64,000 nucleotides of DNA from Streptomyces endophytica (GTDB lineage: Bacteria > Actinomycetota > Actinomycetes > Streptomycetales > Streptomycetaceae). Below the pieces are notes generated by a model. It did not search any database, was not told the DNA's origin, and saw only the letters and a program-made list of their open reading frames with translations. The position numbers and the translations under genes were made by a program. Of the stretch, positions 46,014 through 55,020 are shown one piece after another. How positions within the stretch are numbered: position 1 is the stretch's first letter; each line of letters starts with the position of its first letter. The DNA lies in contig NZ_CP110636.1 in assembly GCF_026153355.1 (NCBI RefSeq), positions 992,001 to 1,056,000 of the forward strand, given 5' to 3'.

Positions 46014-47459
46014 CTACTCGCTGCCCGTCTTCCGCGCGTGCAGCTGCCGGGCGACCTCGGCGATCGAACCGGACAGCGACGGGTACACAGTGAAAGCGCT
46101 GGCGATCTGCTCGACGGTCAGATTGTTGTCGACCGCGATCGAGATCGGGTGGATGAGCTCGCTGGCGCGCGGGGAAACGACCACACCGCCGACCACGATG
46201 CCCGTACCGGGACGGCAGAACAGCTTCACGAAACCGTCCCGAATGCCCTGCATCTTCGCCCGCGGATTACGCAGCAGCGGAAGCTTCACGACCCGGGCGT
46301 CGATCTTCCCGGAGTCGACATCGGCCTGCGAATAGCCGACCGTGGCGATCTCCGGGTCGGTGAAGACGTTCGCGGAGACCGTCTTGAGGTTCAGCGGCGC
46401 GACCGCGTCACCGAGGAAGTGGTACATCGCGATCCGGCCCTGCATCGCCGCGACCGACGCCAGCGCGAAGACGCCGGTGCAGTCACCCGCCGCGTACACG
46501 CCCGGCGCGCTGGTCCGCGAGACCTTGTCCGTCCAGACGTGGCCGGACTCCTTCAGCTTGACCCCGGCGCCCTCCAGGCCCATGCCCTCGGTGTTGGGGA
46601 TCGAACCGACCGCCATCAGGCAGTGCGTACCGGAGATCGTCCGGCCGTCGGCCAGCGTCACCTCGACCCGGTCGCCCACCCGCTTGGCCGACTGCGCCCG
46701 CGAACGCGCCATGACGTTCATGCCGCGCCGCCGGAAGACGTCCTCCAGGACCGCGGCCGCGTCCGGGTCCTCACCCGGCAGCACCCGGTCCCGGGACGAG
46801 ACCAGCGTGACCCGCGAGCCGAGCGCCTGGTAGGCGCCGGCGAACTCGGCACCCGTGACACCCGACCCGACCACGATGAGCTCCTCGGGCAGCTCGTCGA
46901 GGTCGTAGACCTGCGTCCAGTTCAGGATCCGCTCGCCGTCGGGCAGCGCGTCCGGGATCTCACGGGGGTGCGCGCCGGTGGCGATCAGCACCGCGTCCGC
47001 GATCAGGCCCTCGGTCGTGCCGTCCGCCGCGGTCACCGTCACCTTGCGCGAACCGTCCGGCGCCTGGCCCGGCTCCAGCCGGCCGCGGCCGCGCATGACC
47101 CGGCCGCCGGCGCGGGTCACCGAGGCCGTGATGTCATGCGACTGGGCGAGCGCGAGCCGCTTCACCCGTCGGTTGACCTTCCCCAGGTCAACGCCCACGA
47201 CGCGGGCCGGCCGCTCGTTGTACGGGGTGTCGTCCTCGACGATGATGCCGAGCTCTTCGTACGACGAGTCGAAGGTCGTCATCACCTCGGCCGTCGCGAT
47301 CAGGGTCTTCGACGGCACGCAGTCGGTGAGCACCGACGCCCCGCCCAGACCGTCGCAGTCGACGACGGTCACCTCCGCGCCGAGAGAGGCCCCCACCAGG
47401 GCCGCTTCGTATCCGCCGGGTCCGCCACCGATGATCACGATCCGAGTCACGTACTCCAT
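46014..47459 (-). CDS. NAD(P)H quinone reductase of the LpdA type (flavoprotein disulfide reductase fold, no redox disulfide)
   Basis: 481 aa. FAD-binding motif RIVIIGGGPGGYEAALVGAS, NAD-binding motif LIVVGSGVTGAEFAGAYQAL, and second FAD segment APGVYAAGDCTGVFALASVA. The place of the CxxxxC active-site disulfide reads GGASVLTDCVPSKTLIA: the first cysteine is Ala, so disulfide reduction is not possible. Mycobacterial LpdA (Rv3303c) has the same substitution and reduces quinones. Lacks the C-terminal HP-[TS]-E catalytic dyad too. ATG 47459. It lies beside the nucleoside genes without an evident metabolic tie. Confidence 0.88.
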   Translation of the reverse strand: MEYVTRIVIIGGGPGGYEAALVGASLGAEVTVVDCDGLGGASVLTDCVPSKTLIATAEVMTTFDSSYEELGIIVEDDTPYNERPARVVGVDLGKVNRRVKRLALAQSHDITASVTRAGGRVMRGRGRLEPGQAPDGSRKVTVTAADGTTEGLIADAVLIATGAHPREIPDALPDGERILNWTQVYDLDELPEELIVVGSGVTGAEFAGAYQALGSRVTLVSSRDRVLPGEDPDAAAVLEDVFRRRGMNVMARSRAQSAKRVGDRVEVTLADGRTISGTHCLMAVGSIPNTEGMGLEGAGVKLKESGHVWTDKVSRTSAPGVYAAGDCTGVFALASVAAMQGRIAMYHFLGDAVAPLNLKTVSANVFTDPEIATVGYSQADVDSGKIDARVVKLPLLRNPRAKMQGIRDGFVKLFCRPGTGIVVGGVVVSPRASELIHPISIAVDNNLTVEQIASAFTVYPSLSGSIAEVARQLHARKTGSE

Positions 47460-47597
47460 TGTCCCGCACGCCCGAACGTCCCTCGCGCCCGGGGGCGGAG
47501 TGTGGCCCCTACGTGCGCCGCGGCGCGCGCTGCCCCGCCCTTGTGCGAACCTCCGGTACCACGAGCCCGACGGGCATCCTCCCGTACCCTCGGAACC

Positions 47598-48035
47598 ATG
47601 TCGCTCTACGCCGCATACGCCGGCAACCTCGACGCGCGGCTGATGTCCCGCCGCGCACCGCACTCGCCGCTGCGCGGCACGGGCTGGCTCAGCGGCTGGC
47701 GGCTCACCTTCGGCGGCGAGCAGATGGGCTGGGAGGGTGCCCTCGCGACGGTCGTCGAGGACCCGGACTCCCAGCTCTTCGTCGCGCTCTACGACATCGC
47801 TCCGATGGACGAGGAGTCCATGGACCGCTGGGAGGGCGTCGGCATGGGCATCTACCGCCGGATGCGGGTCCGGGCACACACCCTCGAAGGCGACGAGACC
47901 GCCTGGATCTACGTCCTCAACGGCTACGAGGGCGGCCTCCCCTCCGCCCGCTACCTGGGCGAGATCGCCGACGCCGCGGAATCCGCCGGCGCCCCCCACG
48001 ACTACGTCATGGAACTCCGCAAGCGGCCTTGCTGA
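47598..48035 (+). CDS. Gamma-glutamylcyclotransferase-like (AIG2-type) protein
   Basis: 145 aa. LYAAYAGNLDARLMSRRAPH supplies the YxGN-type substrate loop; GWRLTFGGEQMGWEG, the acidic stretch DIAPMDEESMDRWEGVGMGI (with the family Glu) and YRRMRVRAHTLEGDETAWIY follow. The fold cyclises gamma-glutamylamines; in actinobacteria it may act on mycothiol or glutamyl conjugates. ATG 47598. Divergent from the LpdA-type gene. Confidence 0.8.
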   Translation: MSLYAAYAGNLDARLMSRRAPHSPLRGTGWLSGWRLTFGGEQMGWEGALATVVEDPDSQLFVALYDIAPMDEESMDRWEGVGMGIYRRMRVRAHTLEGDETAWIYVLNGYEGGLPSARYLGEIADAAESAGAPHDYVMELRKRPC

Positions 48036-48040
48036 GCGGA

Positions 48041-48073
48041 CGGGCCCGTGCACGGGCCCGTGCACGGGCCTGT
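48041..48073. repeat. 12-bp GGGCCCGTGCAC tandem repeat
   Basis: Nearly three copies in a row, giving a 20-bp perfect palindrome at 48041-48060, seven bases after the gamma-glutamylcyclotransferase stop. It can fold into alternative hairpins and may act as the terminator. Confidence 0.65.
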
Positions 48074-48154
48074 GGGGCGCGCCGGCGACGCGCGCCGGCA
48101 CACCGTTCGTCGAAAGCCACAAGACAACGTCCTCAGCACCGTGAGCAGTGACAT

Positions 48155-48166
48155 CTACGCGCGTAG
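48155..48166. promoter_or_regulatory. CTACGCGCGTAG palindrome upstream of pnp
   Basis: Perfect 12-bp palindrome 25 bp before the pnp start codon. The same 12 bp occurs before deoC at 51694. Most likely an operator shared by nucleoside-catabolism genes, with the DeoR-type regulator as first candidate. Confidence 0.65.
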
Positions 48167-48191
48167 GGGATTACCGGCTACCCTCGTCCGC

Positions 48192-49013
48192 GTGAACGCA
48201 TCTGTTACCCCGGACATCGCGCGCGACCCCCAGGGCGCCGCCGACGCCGCCGCCGCCCGCCTGCGCGAGCTGACCGGCGCCGAGACCCACGACGTCGCCC
48301 TGGTGATGGGCTCCGGCTGGGCGCCGGCAGCCGAGGCACTGGGCGCGCCCGAGCACGAATTCCCCGTCACCGAGCTGCCCGGCTTCCCGCCCCCGGCCGT
48401 CGCCGGCCACGGCGGCAAGATCCGCTCCTACCAGGTCGGCGAGAAGCGCGCCCTGGTCTTCCTGGGCCGCACGCACTACTACGAGGGCCGGGGCGTCGCC
48501 GCCGTCGCGCACGGCGTCCGCACCGCCGTCGCCGCCGGCTGCAAGACCGTCGTGCTCACCAACGGGTGCGGTGGCCTGCGCGCGGGCATGCGCCCGGGCC
48601 AGCCGGTCCTCATCAGCGACCACCTCAACCTCACCGCCACCTCCCCGATCGTCGGCGCGAACTTCGTCGACCTCACGGACCTGTACTCGCCGCGGCTGCG
48701 CGCGCTGTGCAAGGAGATCGACCCGAGCCTGGAGGAGGGCGTCTACGCCCAGTTCCCCGGCCCGCACTACGAGACCCCGGCCGAGATCAAGATGATCCGG
48801 ACCCTGGGCGCCGACCTGGTCGGCATGTCCACCGTCCTGGAGGCCATCGCGGCCCGCGAGGCCGGTGCGGAGGTGCTCGGGCTGTCGCTGGTGACCAACC
48901 TCGCCGCCGGCATGACGGGTGAGCCGCTCAACCACGAAGAGGTCCTGCAGGCCGGCCGCGACTCCGCGACCCGGATGGGCACCCTGCTCGGACAGGTCCT
49001 CAGCAAGATCTGA
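48192..49013 (+). CDS. Purine-nucleoside phosphorylase
   Basis: A 273-aa trimeric-type (class II) [82 protein letters not shown], and the base-site stretch [56 protein letters not shown]. Splits (deoxy)inosine and (deoxy)guanosine with phosphate. GTG 48192 matches the conserved N-terminus; the upstream extension is repeat sequence. 126 bp ahead of the mutase gene on the same strand. Confidence 0.93.
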   Translation: MNASVTPDIARDPQGAADAAAARLRELTGAETHDVALVMGSGWAPAAEALGAPEHEFPVTELPGFPPPAVAGHGGKIRSYQVGEKRALVFLGRTHYYEGRGVAAVAHGVRTAVAAGCKTVVLTNGCGGLRAGMRPGQPVLISDHLNLTATSPIVGANFVDLTDLYSPRLRALCKEIDPSLEEGVYAQFPGPHYETPAEIKMIRTLGADLVGMSTVLEAIAAREAGAEVLGLSLVTNLAAGMTGEPLNHEEVLQAGRDSATRMGTLLGQVLSKI

Positions 49014-49139
49014 GACCCGGCCGAGGGCCCGGCCGTGGCCGGACGCCGCCGCCATGGCCGGACCACCGAGGGGCCGGCCGTGGCCGGGCCGGCGCCCCGC
49101 ACCCACCTCACCCACCGCATCCACAGGCAGGAGCATGAC

Positions 49140-50819
49140 GTGGCTACCGAAACCGCGGAGCTGATCGACCGGGCCCGGGCCTGGCTGGCCGAGGACCCCG
49201 ACCCGGAGACCCGGGACGAGTTGGCCAAGCTGATCGCGGCCGAGGACACCGACGAGCTGGCGGCCCGGTTCGCCGGCACCCTGCAGTTCGGCACGGCCGG
49301 GCTGCGCGGGGAACTGGGCGCGGGCCCGATGCGGATGAACCGTTCGGTGGTCATCCGGGCCGCGGCCGGCCTCGCCGCGTACCTCCGGGCGAAGGGCGAG
49401 GGTTCCGGCCTGGTCGTCATCGGCTACGACGCGCGCCACAAGAGCGCCGACTTCGCGCGGGACACCGCGGCCGTCATGGTCGGCGCCGGTCTGCGCGCCG
49501 CGCTGCTGCCGCGTCCGCTGCCCACCCCCGTGCTGGCCTTCGCGATCCGGCACCTGGGCGCGGTGGCCGGCGTCGAGGTCACCGCCAGCCACAACCCGCC
49601 GCGCGACAACGGCTACAAGGTGTACCTGGGCGACGGTTCGCAGATCGTGCCGCCGGCCGACGGCGAGATCGCCGCGGAGATCGCCGCGGTGCGCTCGCTG
49701 GCCGACGTGCCGCGGCCCGAGTCCGGCTGGGAGACCCTCGACGACGCGGTCCTGGACGCCTACCTGGCGCGTACCGACGCGGTGCTGACGCCCGGCTCGG
49801 CCCGGGACCTCGACGTCGTCTACACGCCGATGCACGGCGTCGGCCGGGACGTGCTCGTCGCCGCCTTCGCCCGGGCCGGCTTCCCGGCCCCCGTGGTCGT
49901 CCAGGAGCAGGCCGAGCCGGACCCGGACTTCCCGACGGTGGCGTTCCCCAACCCGGAGGAGCCGGGCGCGATGGACCTCGCGTTCGCCACCGCCCGGGCG
50001 CGGGGCGCGGACGTGGACCTGGTGATCGCCAACGACCCGGACGCGGACCGCTGCGCCGTCGCCGTCCCGGCCCCCGGCACCCCCGAGGGCTGGCGGATGC
50101 TGCGCGGCGACGAGGTCGGCGCGCTGCTCGCCGCGCACCTCGTCAGCAAGCAGGCGGCCGGCACGTTCGCGACGACCATCGTCTCCTCGCAGCTGATGTC
50201 CCGCATCGCCGCCGCCTCCTCGCTGCCCTACGAGGAGACCCTGACCGGCTTCAAGTGGCTGGCCCGGGTGGACGGTCTGCGGTACGCCTACGAGGAGGCG
50301 CTCGGCTACTGCGTCGACCCGGAGGGCGTCCGCGACAAGGACGGCATCACCGCCGCCCTGCTGGTCACCGAGCTGGCCGCGGAGCTCAAGCGGGCCGGCC
50401 GGACGCTCGCCGACCTGCTGGACGACCTCGCGGTGGAGTTCGGGGTGCACGCGACGGACCAGCTGTCGGTGCGGGTCGAGGACCTGACGCTGATCGCCGA
50501 CGCGATGCGCAGGCTCCGCGAGCAGCCGCCGGCCGCGCTGGCCGGTCTGACGGTGACCCGGGCGGACGACCTGAACCAGGGCACCGAGGCCCTCCCGCCG
50601 ACCGACGGGCTGCGCTACTACCTCTCCGGCTCCCCGGAGGGCGGTATCGAGTCCGCCCGCGTCGTCGTGCGCCCCAGCGGCACCGAGCCCAAGCTGAAGT
50701 GCTACCTGGAGGTCGTCGCGCCGGTGTCCGCCCCTGAGGCGCTCGACGCGGCGCGTACGAAGGCGGCCGCCACCCTGGCCGCCATCAAGGAGGACGTGTC
50801 GGCGGCGGCCGGGATCTGA
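49140..50819 (+). CDS. Alpha-D-phosphohexomutase-family enzyme, likely phosphopentomutase-like
   Basis: 559 aa. Phosphoserine loop VEVTASHNPPRDNGYKVYLG, metal site VIANDPDADRCAVAVPAP, substrate loop GFKWLARVDGLRYAYEEALG, phosphate loop VVVRPSGTEPKLKCYLEV. Usually called phosphomannomutase, but SHNP-xxDNGYKVY is typical of the PGM2 branch, whose members include phosphopentomutases. Between pnp and deoC, conversion of (deoxy)ribose-1-phosphate to the 5-phosphate is the fitting step. GTG 49140 with GGAG. Confidence 0.9.
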   Translation: MATETAELIDRARAWLAEDPDPETRDELAKLIAAEDTDELAARFAGTLQFGTAGLRGELGAGPMRMNRSVVIRAAAGLAAYLRAKGEGSGLVVIGYDARHKSADFARDTAAVMVGAGLRAALLPRPLPTPVLAFAIRHLGAVAGVEVTASHNPPRDNGYKVYLGDGSQIVPPADGEIAAEIAAVRSLADVPRPESGWETLDDAVLDAYLARTDAVLTPGSARDLDVVYTPMHGVGRDVLVAAFARAGFPAPVVVQEQAEPDPDFPTVAFPNPEEPGAMDLAFATARARGADVDLVIANDPDADRCAVAVPAPGTPEGWRMLRGDEVGALLAAHLVSKQAAGTFATTIVSSQLMSRIAAASSLPYEETLTGFKWLARVDGLRYAYEEALGYCVDPEGVRDKDGITAALLVTELAAELKRAGRTLADLLDDLAVEFGVHATDQLSVRVEDLTLIADAMRRLREQPPAALAGLTVTRADDLNQGTEALPPTDGLRYYLSGSPEGGIESARVVVRPSGTEPKLKCYLEVVAPVSAPEALDAARTKAAATLAAIKEDVSAAAGI

Positions 50820-50852
50820 CGGTCGCCGCGGCCCGTCGGCTGACGGCTGGTG

Positions 50853-50882
50853 AGGCCCCTCGCCCACAGCGGCGCGGGGCCT
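50853..50882. terminator. AGGCCCC...GGGGCCT stem-loop between the mutase and PH-domain genes
   Basis: 7-bp perfect arms, extended by CGC/GCG with one bulge, 33 bp after the mutase stop, between convergent genes. Confidence 0.45.
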
Positions 50883-50966
50883 TCCGCGTACGCGTGGCGT
50901 AGGCGCCCCGTAGGCGCGGGCCCGCCCGTCACCCGTCGCCCGGCGCGAGCCCCTCGGCCCGGTCCG

Positions 50967-51593
50967 TCAGAGGGCGATCATCACGACCAGGCCGACCGCG
51001 CCCGCCACCAGGGGCGCGAGGATCGCGTACGACCAGCGGACCACCGGCTCGCCCTGGGCGTCCGCCCGGCCCGCGACGCGTTCCTTGATCTCGCGCAGTT
51101 CGTCGAGGGCCTGGTCGGCCATGGCGCGCGGGGCCGGTCCGGCGCCCGCGTCCCGGCCGAACCGGGGGGTGTCCGCGCCGGCGCCCCGCAGGGCCTGCTG
51201 GTTCGCCTTCTTGCGCTGCCGCAGGGAGACCGGGATGGCCCAGAGCTGGAATTTCCCGGCGGTGGTGAACACCTCCGTCGAGAACGACGCGCGCAGTTCC
51301 TCGACCGCGCCCCAGGGCAGCGTGATGGTGCGGAACGGGTTGCGCACGGTCAGCCGCTCGTCGCCGGCCCGCACCAGCGGCCGCAGGGTGAAGGCGGCCA
51401 CCAGCGGGACGCCGAGGAGCAGGGCGAACACCGCGGTCAGCTTGGCGTGCGGGGCGCCGCGCAGCAGGGCGTCGGCGCCGAGCCAGCCGCCGAGCAGCAG
51501 GAGCAGGACGCCGCCGACGAGGGCCGCGGGCGAGCGGTAGCTGCGCTCGGCGTACTGCTGCGGTGGCGGGGTGGTCCGGTCCTGGCGCGTCAT
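50967..51593 (-). CDS. Membrane protein with bacterial PH-like domain
   Basis: 208 aa from ATG 51593 (MTRQDRTTPPPQQYAERSYR). Two adjacent helices near the N-terminus (PAALVGGVLLLLLGGWLGAD; LTAVFALLLGVPLVAAFTL), then a PH-like beta domain (GDERLTVRNPFRTITLPWGA, VEELRASFSTEVFTTAGKFQ, LWAIPVSLRQRKKANQQALR) and a C-terminal helix (LAPLVAGAVGLVVMIAL). Typical actinobacterial PH-domain membrane protein of unknown role. Divergent from deoC. Confidence 0.85.
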   Translation of the reverse strand: MTRQDRTTPPPQQYAERSYRSPAALVGGVLLLLLGGWLGADALLRGAPHAKLTAVFALLLGVPLVAAFTLRPLVRAGDERLTVRNPFRTITLPWGAVEELRASFSTEVFTTAGKFQLWAIPVSLRQRKKANQQALRGAGADTPRFGRDAGAGPAPRAMADQALDELREIKERVAGRADAQGEPVVRWSYAILAPLVAGAVGLVVMIAL

Positions 51594-51693
51594 GCCGCCG
51601 ATTCTGCCTGACCGTCCGGATGCCGGACATTGCGTTACGGCATCATTCAGGCGGAGTGGCCGGAATGGCGGCCTCCAGGGGGATGACATTGCG

Positions 51694-51705
51694 CTACGCG
51701 CGTAG
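51694..51705. promoter_or_regulatory. CTACGCGCGTAG palindrome upstream of deoC
   Basis: Same 12-bp palindrome as before pnp, here 13 bp ahead of the deoC GTG. The short spacing suggests it overlaps the promoter, and that deoC may have a very short or no leader. Confidence 0.65.
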
Positions 51706-51718
51706 ATATGCTCCCCTC

Positions 51719-52719
51719 GTGACCATGCCCATCACTGTTCCCGCATACGGCAAGGAAGCCGCGGGGCGTCTGGCGTCAATGGCGGACGTGACCGCCGACG
51801 ACGGTGCGCTGCGCCGCTTCCTCCACGGCCTCCCCGGCGTCGACGCGGTCGGCCTCGAGGCCCGCGCCGCCACCCTCGGCACCCGCTCGATCAAGACCAC
51901 GGCGAAGGCGTACGCCATCGACCTCGCCCTCACGATGATCGACCTGACGACCCTCGAAGGCGCGGACACCCCGGGCAAGGTCCGGGCGCTGTGCGCCAAG
52001 GGCATCAACCCGGACCCCACCGACCGCACCACCCCAAGGTCGCGGCGATCTGCGTCTACCCCGACATGGTCGCGACGGCCAAGGAGGCGCTCGGCGACTC
52101 CGGCATCCACGTCGCGTCCGTCGCCACCGCGTTCCCGGCCGGCCGCGCCGCGCTGCCGGTCAAGCTGGCCGACACCCGGGACGCGGTCGCGGCCGGCGCC
52201 GACGAGATCGACATGGTGATCGACCGGGGCGCCTTCCTCTCCGGCCGCTACCTGCAGGTCTTCGAGGAGATCAAGGCCGTCAAGGAGGCCTGCGCCCGGC
52301 CCGACGGGACCGCCGCCCACCTGAAGGTCATCTTCGAGACCGGCGAACTCCAGACCTACGACAACGTCCGCCGGGTCTCCTGGCTGTCGATGCTGGCCGG
52401 CGCCGACTTCATCAAGACCTCCACCGGCAAGGTGGCCGTGAACGCCACCCCGCCCGTCACGCTGCTGATGCTGGAGGCGGTGCGCGACTTCCACGCCGCC
52501 ACCGGCGTGCAGGTCGGCGTGAAGCCGGCCGGCGGGATCCGCACCACCAAGGACGCGATCAAGTACCTGGTGATGGTCAACGAGACGCTCGGCGAGTCCT
52601 GGCTGACCGCCGACTGGTTCCGCTTCGGCGCCTCCAGCCTCCTGAACGACCTGCTGATGCAGCGCCAGAAGCTCAGCACCGGCCGCTACTCCGGCCCCGA
52701 CTACGTCACGGTGGACTGA
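51719..52719 (+). CDS. deoC: Deoxyribose-phosphate aldolase, one-base frameshift
   Basis: Cleaves 2-deoxyribose-5-phosphate to glyceraldehyde-3-phosphate and acetaldehyde. KAYAIDLALTMIDLTTLEGA, KVRALCAKGINPDPTDRTTP, then after adding one C to the CCCC run at 52032-52035 KVAAICVYPDMVATAKEALG, GADEIDMVIDRGAFLSG, the Schiff-base lysine in ADFIKTSTGKVAVNATPPVT, and GVKPAGGIRTTKDAIKYLVM. Restored length 333 aa. GTG 51719 or ATG 51725; no ribosome site is visible, so a leaderless or near-leaderless mRNA is likely. Followed at once by two aldehyde dehydrogenase genes. Confidence 0.92.
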
Positions 52720-52726
52720 GGCACCC

Positions 52727-54157
52727 ATGACCTTCGATTACGCACCCGCACCCGAGTCCCGCTCGGTCGTCGACATCGCGCCGTCCTACGGGCTCTTCAT
52801 CGACGGCGAGTTCGCCCCGGCGGCCGACGGCAAGGTCTTCAAGACCGTCTCCCCGTCGTCCGAGGAGGTCCTCTCCGAGGTCGCCCAGGCGACCTCGGAC
52901 GACGTCGACCGGGCCGTGCGGGCCGCCCGCAAGGCGTTCGAGAAGTGGTCGGCGCTGCCGGGCGCCGAGCGCGCCAAGTACCTGTTCCGGATCGCCCGGA
53001 TCATCCAGGAGCGCTCGCGCGAGCTGGCCGTCCTGGAGTCGCTGGACAACGGCAAGCCGATCCGCGAGTCCCGCGACGCCGACCTGCCGCTGGTCGCCGC
53101 GCACTTCTTCTACTACGCGGGCTGGGCCGACAAGCTCGACCACGCCGGCTACGGCCCGAACCCGCGCCCCCTGGGCGTCGCGGGCCAGGTCATCCCGTGG
53201 AACTTCCCGCTGCTGATGCTGGCGTGGAAGATCGCCCCGGCGCTGGCGACCGGCAACACGGTCGTGCTGAAGCCGGCCGAGACCACCCCGCTGTCCGCCC
53301 TGTTCTTCGCGGACGTCTGCCGCCAGGCGGGCCTGCCCAAGGGCGTCGTCAACATCCTCACCGGAGACGGCTCGACGGGCGCGGCGCTGGTGGCCCACCC
53401 CGACGTCAACAAGGTGGCCTTCACCGGCTCCACCGAGGTCGGCAAGGCGATCGCCCGTACGGTCGCCGGCACGGACAAGAAGCTCACCCTCGAACTGGGC
53501 GGCAAGGCGGCGAACATCGTCTTCGACGACGCCCCCATCGACCAGGCCGTCGAGGGCATCGTCAACGGCATCTTCTTCAACCAGGGCCACGTCTGCTGCG
53601 CCGGCTCCCGCCTCCTGGTGCAGGAGTCGGTCCAGGACGAGCTGCTGGACGCGCTCAAGCGGCGGATGCAGACCCTGCGCGTGGGCGACCCGCTGGACAA
53701 GAACACCGACGTCGGCGCGATCAACTCCGCCGAGCAGCTGGCCCGGATCACCGAGCTGGCCGACGCGGGCGAGGCCGAGGGCGCCGAGCGCTGGGCCCCG
53801 GCCTGTGAACTCCCCTCCTCCGGCTACTGGTTCGCGCCGACGCTCTTCACCGGCGTCACCCAGGCCCACCGGATCGCCCGGGAGGAGATCTTCGGCCCGG
53901 TGCTGTCCGTGCTGACCTTCCGCACCCCGGCCGAGGCCGTGGAGAAGGCCAACAACACCCCGTACGGCCTCTCCGCGGGCATCTGGACGGAGAAGGGCTC
54001 GCGCATCCTGTGGATGGCGAACAAGCTCCGTGCCGGTGTCATCTGGTCCAACACGTTCAACAAGTTCGACCCGGCATCGCCGTTCGGCGGCTACAAGGAG
54101 TCGGGCTTCGGCCGCGAGGGCGGCCGGCACGGTCTGGAGGCTTACCTCGATGTCTGA
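52727..54157 (+). CDS. NAD(P)-dependent aldehyde dehydrogenase
   Basis: 476 aa, full-length ALDH. Cofactor-site GVAGQVIPWNFPLLMLAWKI, VVLKPAETTPLSALFFADVC, FTGSTEVGKAIA, catalytic Glu in KLTLELGGKAANIVF, catalytic Cys in FFNQGHVCCAGSRLLV, and C-terminal GVIWSNTFNKFDPASPFGGY. Starts eight bases after the deoC stop and overlaps the next gene by 8 bp, so deoC and two ALDH genes form an operon. Acetaldehyde from DeoC is the natural substrate. Confidence 0.95.
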   Translation: MTFDYAPAPESRSVVDIAPSYGLFIDGEFAPAADGKVFKTVSPSSEEVLSEVAQATSDDVDRAVRAARKAFEKWSALPGAERAKYLFRIARIIQERSRELAVLESLDNGKPIRESRDADLPLVAAHFFYYAGWADKLDHAGYGPNPRPLGVAGQVIPWNFPLLMLAWKIAPALATGNTVVLKPAETTPLSALFFADVCRQAGLPKGVVNILTGDGSTGAALVAHPDVNKVAFTGSTEVGKAIARTVAGTDKKLTLELGGKAANIVFDDAPIDQAVEGIVNGIFFNQGHVCCAGSRLLVQESVQDELLDALKRRMQTLRVGDPLDKNTDVGAINSAEQLARITELADAGEAEGAERWAPACELPSSGYWFAPTLFTGVTQAHRIAREEIFGPVLSVLTFRTPAEAVEKANNTPYGLSAGIWTEKGSRILWMANKLRAGVIWSNTFNKFDPASPFGGYKESGFGREGGRHGLEAYLDV

Positions 54158-55013
54158 CGCAAGGCTCAGTGTCTTCAAGACCTACAAGCTGTACGTCGGG
54201 GGCAAGTTCCCCCGGTCCGAGAGCGGGCGGGTGTACGAGGTGACCGACAGCAAGGGCAACTGGCTCGCCAACGCGCCGCTGTCCTCCCGCAAGGACGCGC
54301 GGGACGCGGTGGTCGCCGCCCGAAAGGCGTTCGGCGGCTGGTCGGGCGCCACGGCGTACAACCGCGGGCAGATCCTCTACCGCGTCGCCGAGATGCTGGA
54401 GGGCCGCCGCGAGCAGTTCGTCGCCGAGGTCGCCGACGCCGAGGGGCGCTCGAAGTCCAAGGCCACCGCCCAGGTGGACGCGGCGATCGACCGCTGGGTC
54501 TGGTACGCGGGCTGGTCCGACAAGGTCGCCCAGATCGCCGGCGGCGCCAACCCGGTCGCGGGCCCGTACTTCAACCTCTCCTCGCCCGAGCCGACCGGTG
54601 TGGTCGCGGCCCTGGCCCCGCAGGAGTCGTCGTTCCTGGGCCTGGTCTCGGTGATCGCGCCGGCCATCGTCACCGGCAACACCGTCGTGGTGGTCGCCTC
54701 GGAGAACTCCCCGCTGCCGGCCCTGTCGCTGGGCGAGGTGCTGGCCACGTCCGACCTGCCGGGCGGTGTGGTCAACGTCCTCTCGGGCCGTACGGCGGAG
54801 ATCGCCGCGCCGCTCGCCGCCCACCAGGACGTCAACGCGCTCGATCTCGCGGGTGCGGACGCCGGACTGGCCAAGGAGCTGGAGACCGCGGCGGCCGACA
54901 ACCTCAAGCGGGTGCTGCGCCCGCGCACGGAGGACTGGAGCGCCGACCCGGGCACGGACCGGCTGCTGGCCTTCCTGGAGACGAAGACGGTCTGGCACCC
55001 GATGGGTGTCTGA
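54150..55013 (+). CDS. Truncated ALDH-superfamily protein without the catalytic half
   Basis: 287 aa. It keeps the N-terminal cofactor half (YKLYVGGKFPRSESGRVYEV, EPTGVVAALAPQESSFLGLV, NTVVVVASENSPLPALSLGE) but ends with a short unrelated tail (LKRVLRPRTEDWSADPGTDR). There is no ELGGK-type Glu motif and no catalytic Cys segment, so it cannot act as a dehydrogenase alone. Same short length is, as I recall, conserved next to full ALDH genes in streptomycetes, so it is a designed partner rather than a broken gene. Overlaps the full ALDH gene by 8 bp. Confidence 0.85.
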   Translation: MSDARLSVFKTYKLYVGGKFPRSESGRVYEVTDSKGNWLANAPLSSRKDARDAVVAARKAFGGWSGATAYNRGQILYRVAEMLEGRREQFVAEVADAEGRSKSKATAQVDAAIDRWVWYAGWSDKVAQIAGGANPVAGPYFNLSSPEPTGVVAALAPQESSFLGLVSVIAPAIVTGNTVVVVASENSPLPALSLGEVLATSDLPGGVVNVLSGRTAEIAAPLAAHQDVNALDLAGADAGLAKELETAAADNLKRVLRPRTEDWSADPGTDRLLAFLETKTVWHPMGV

Positions 55014-55020
55014 TCCGGCG

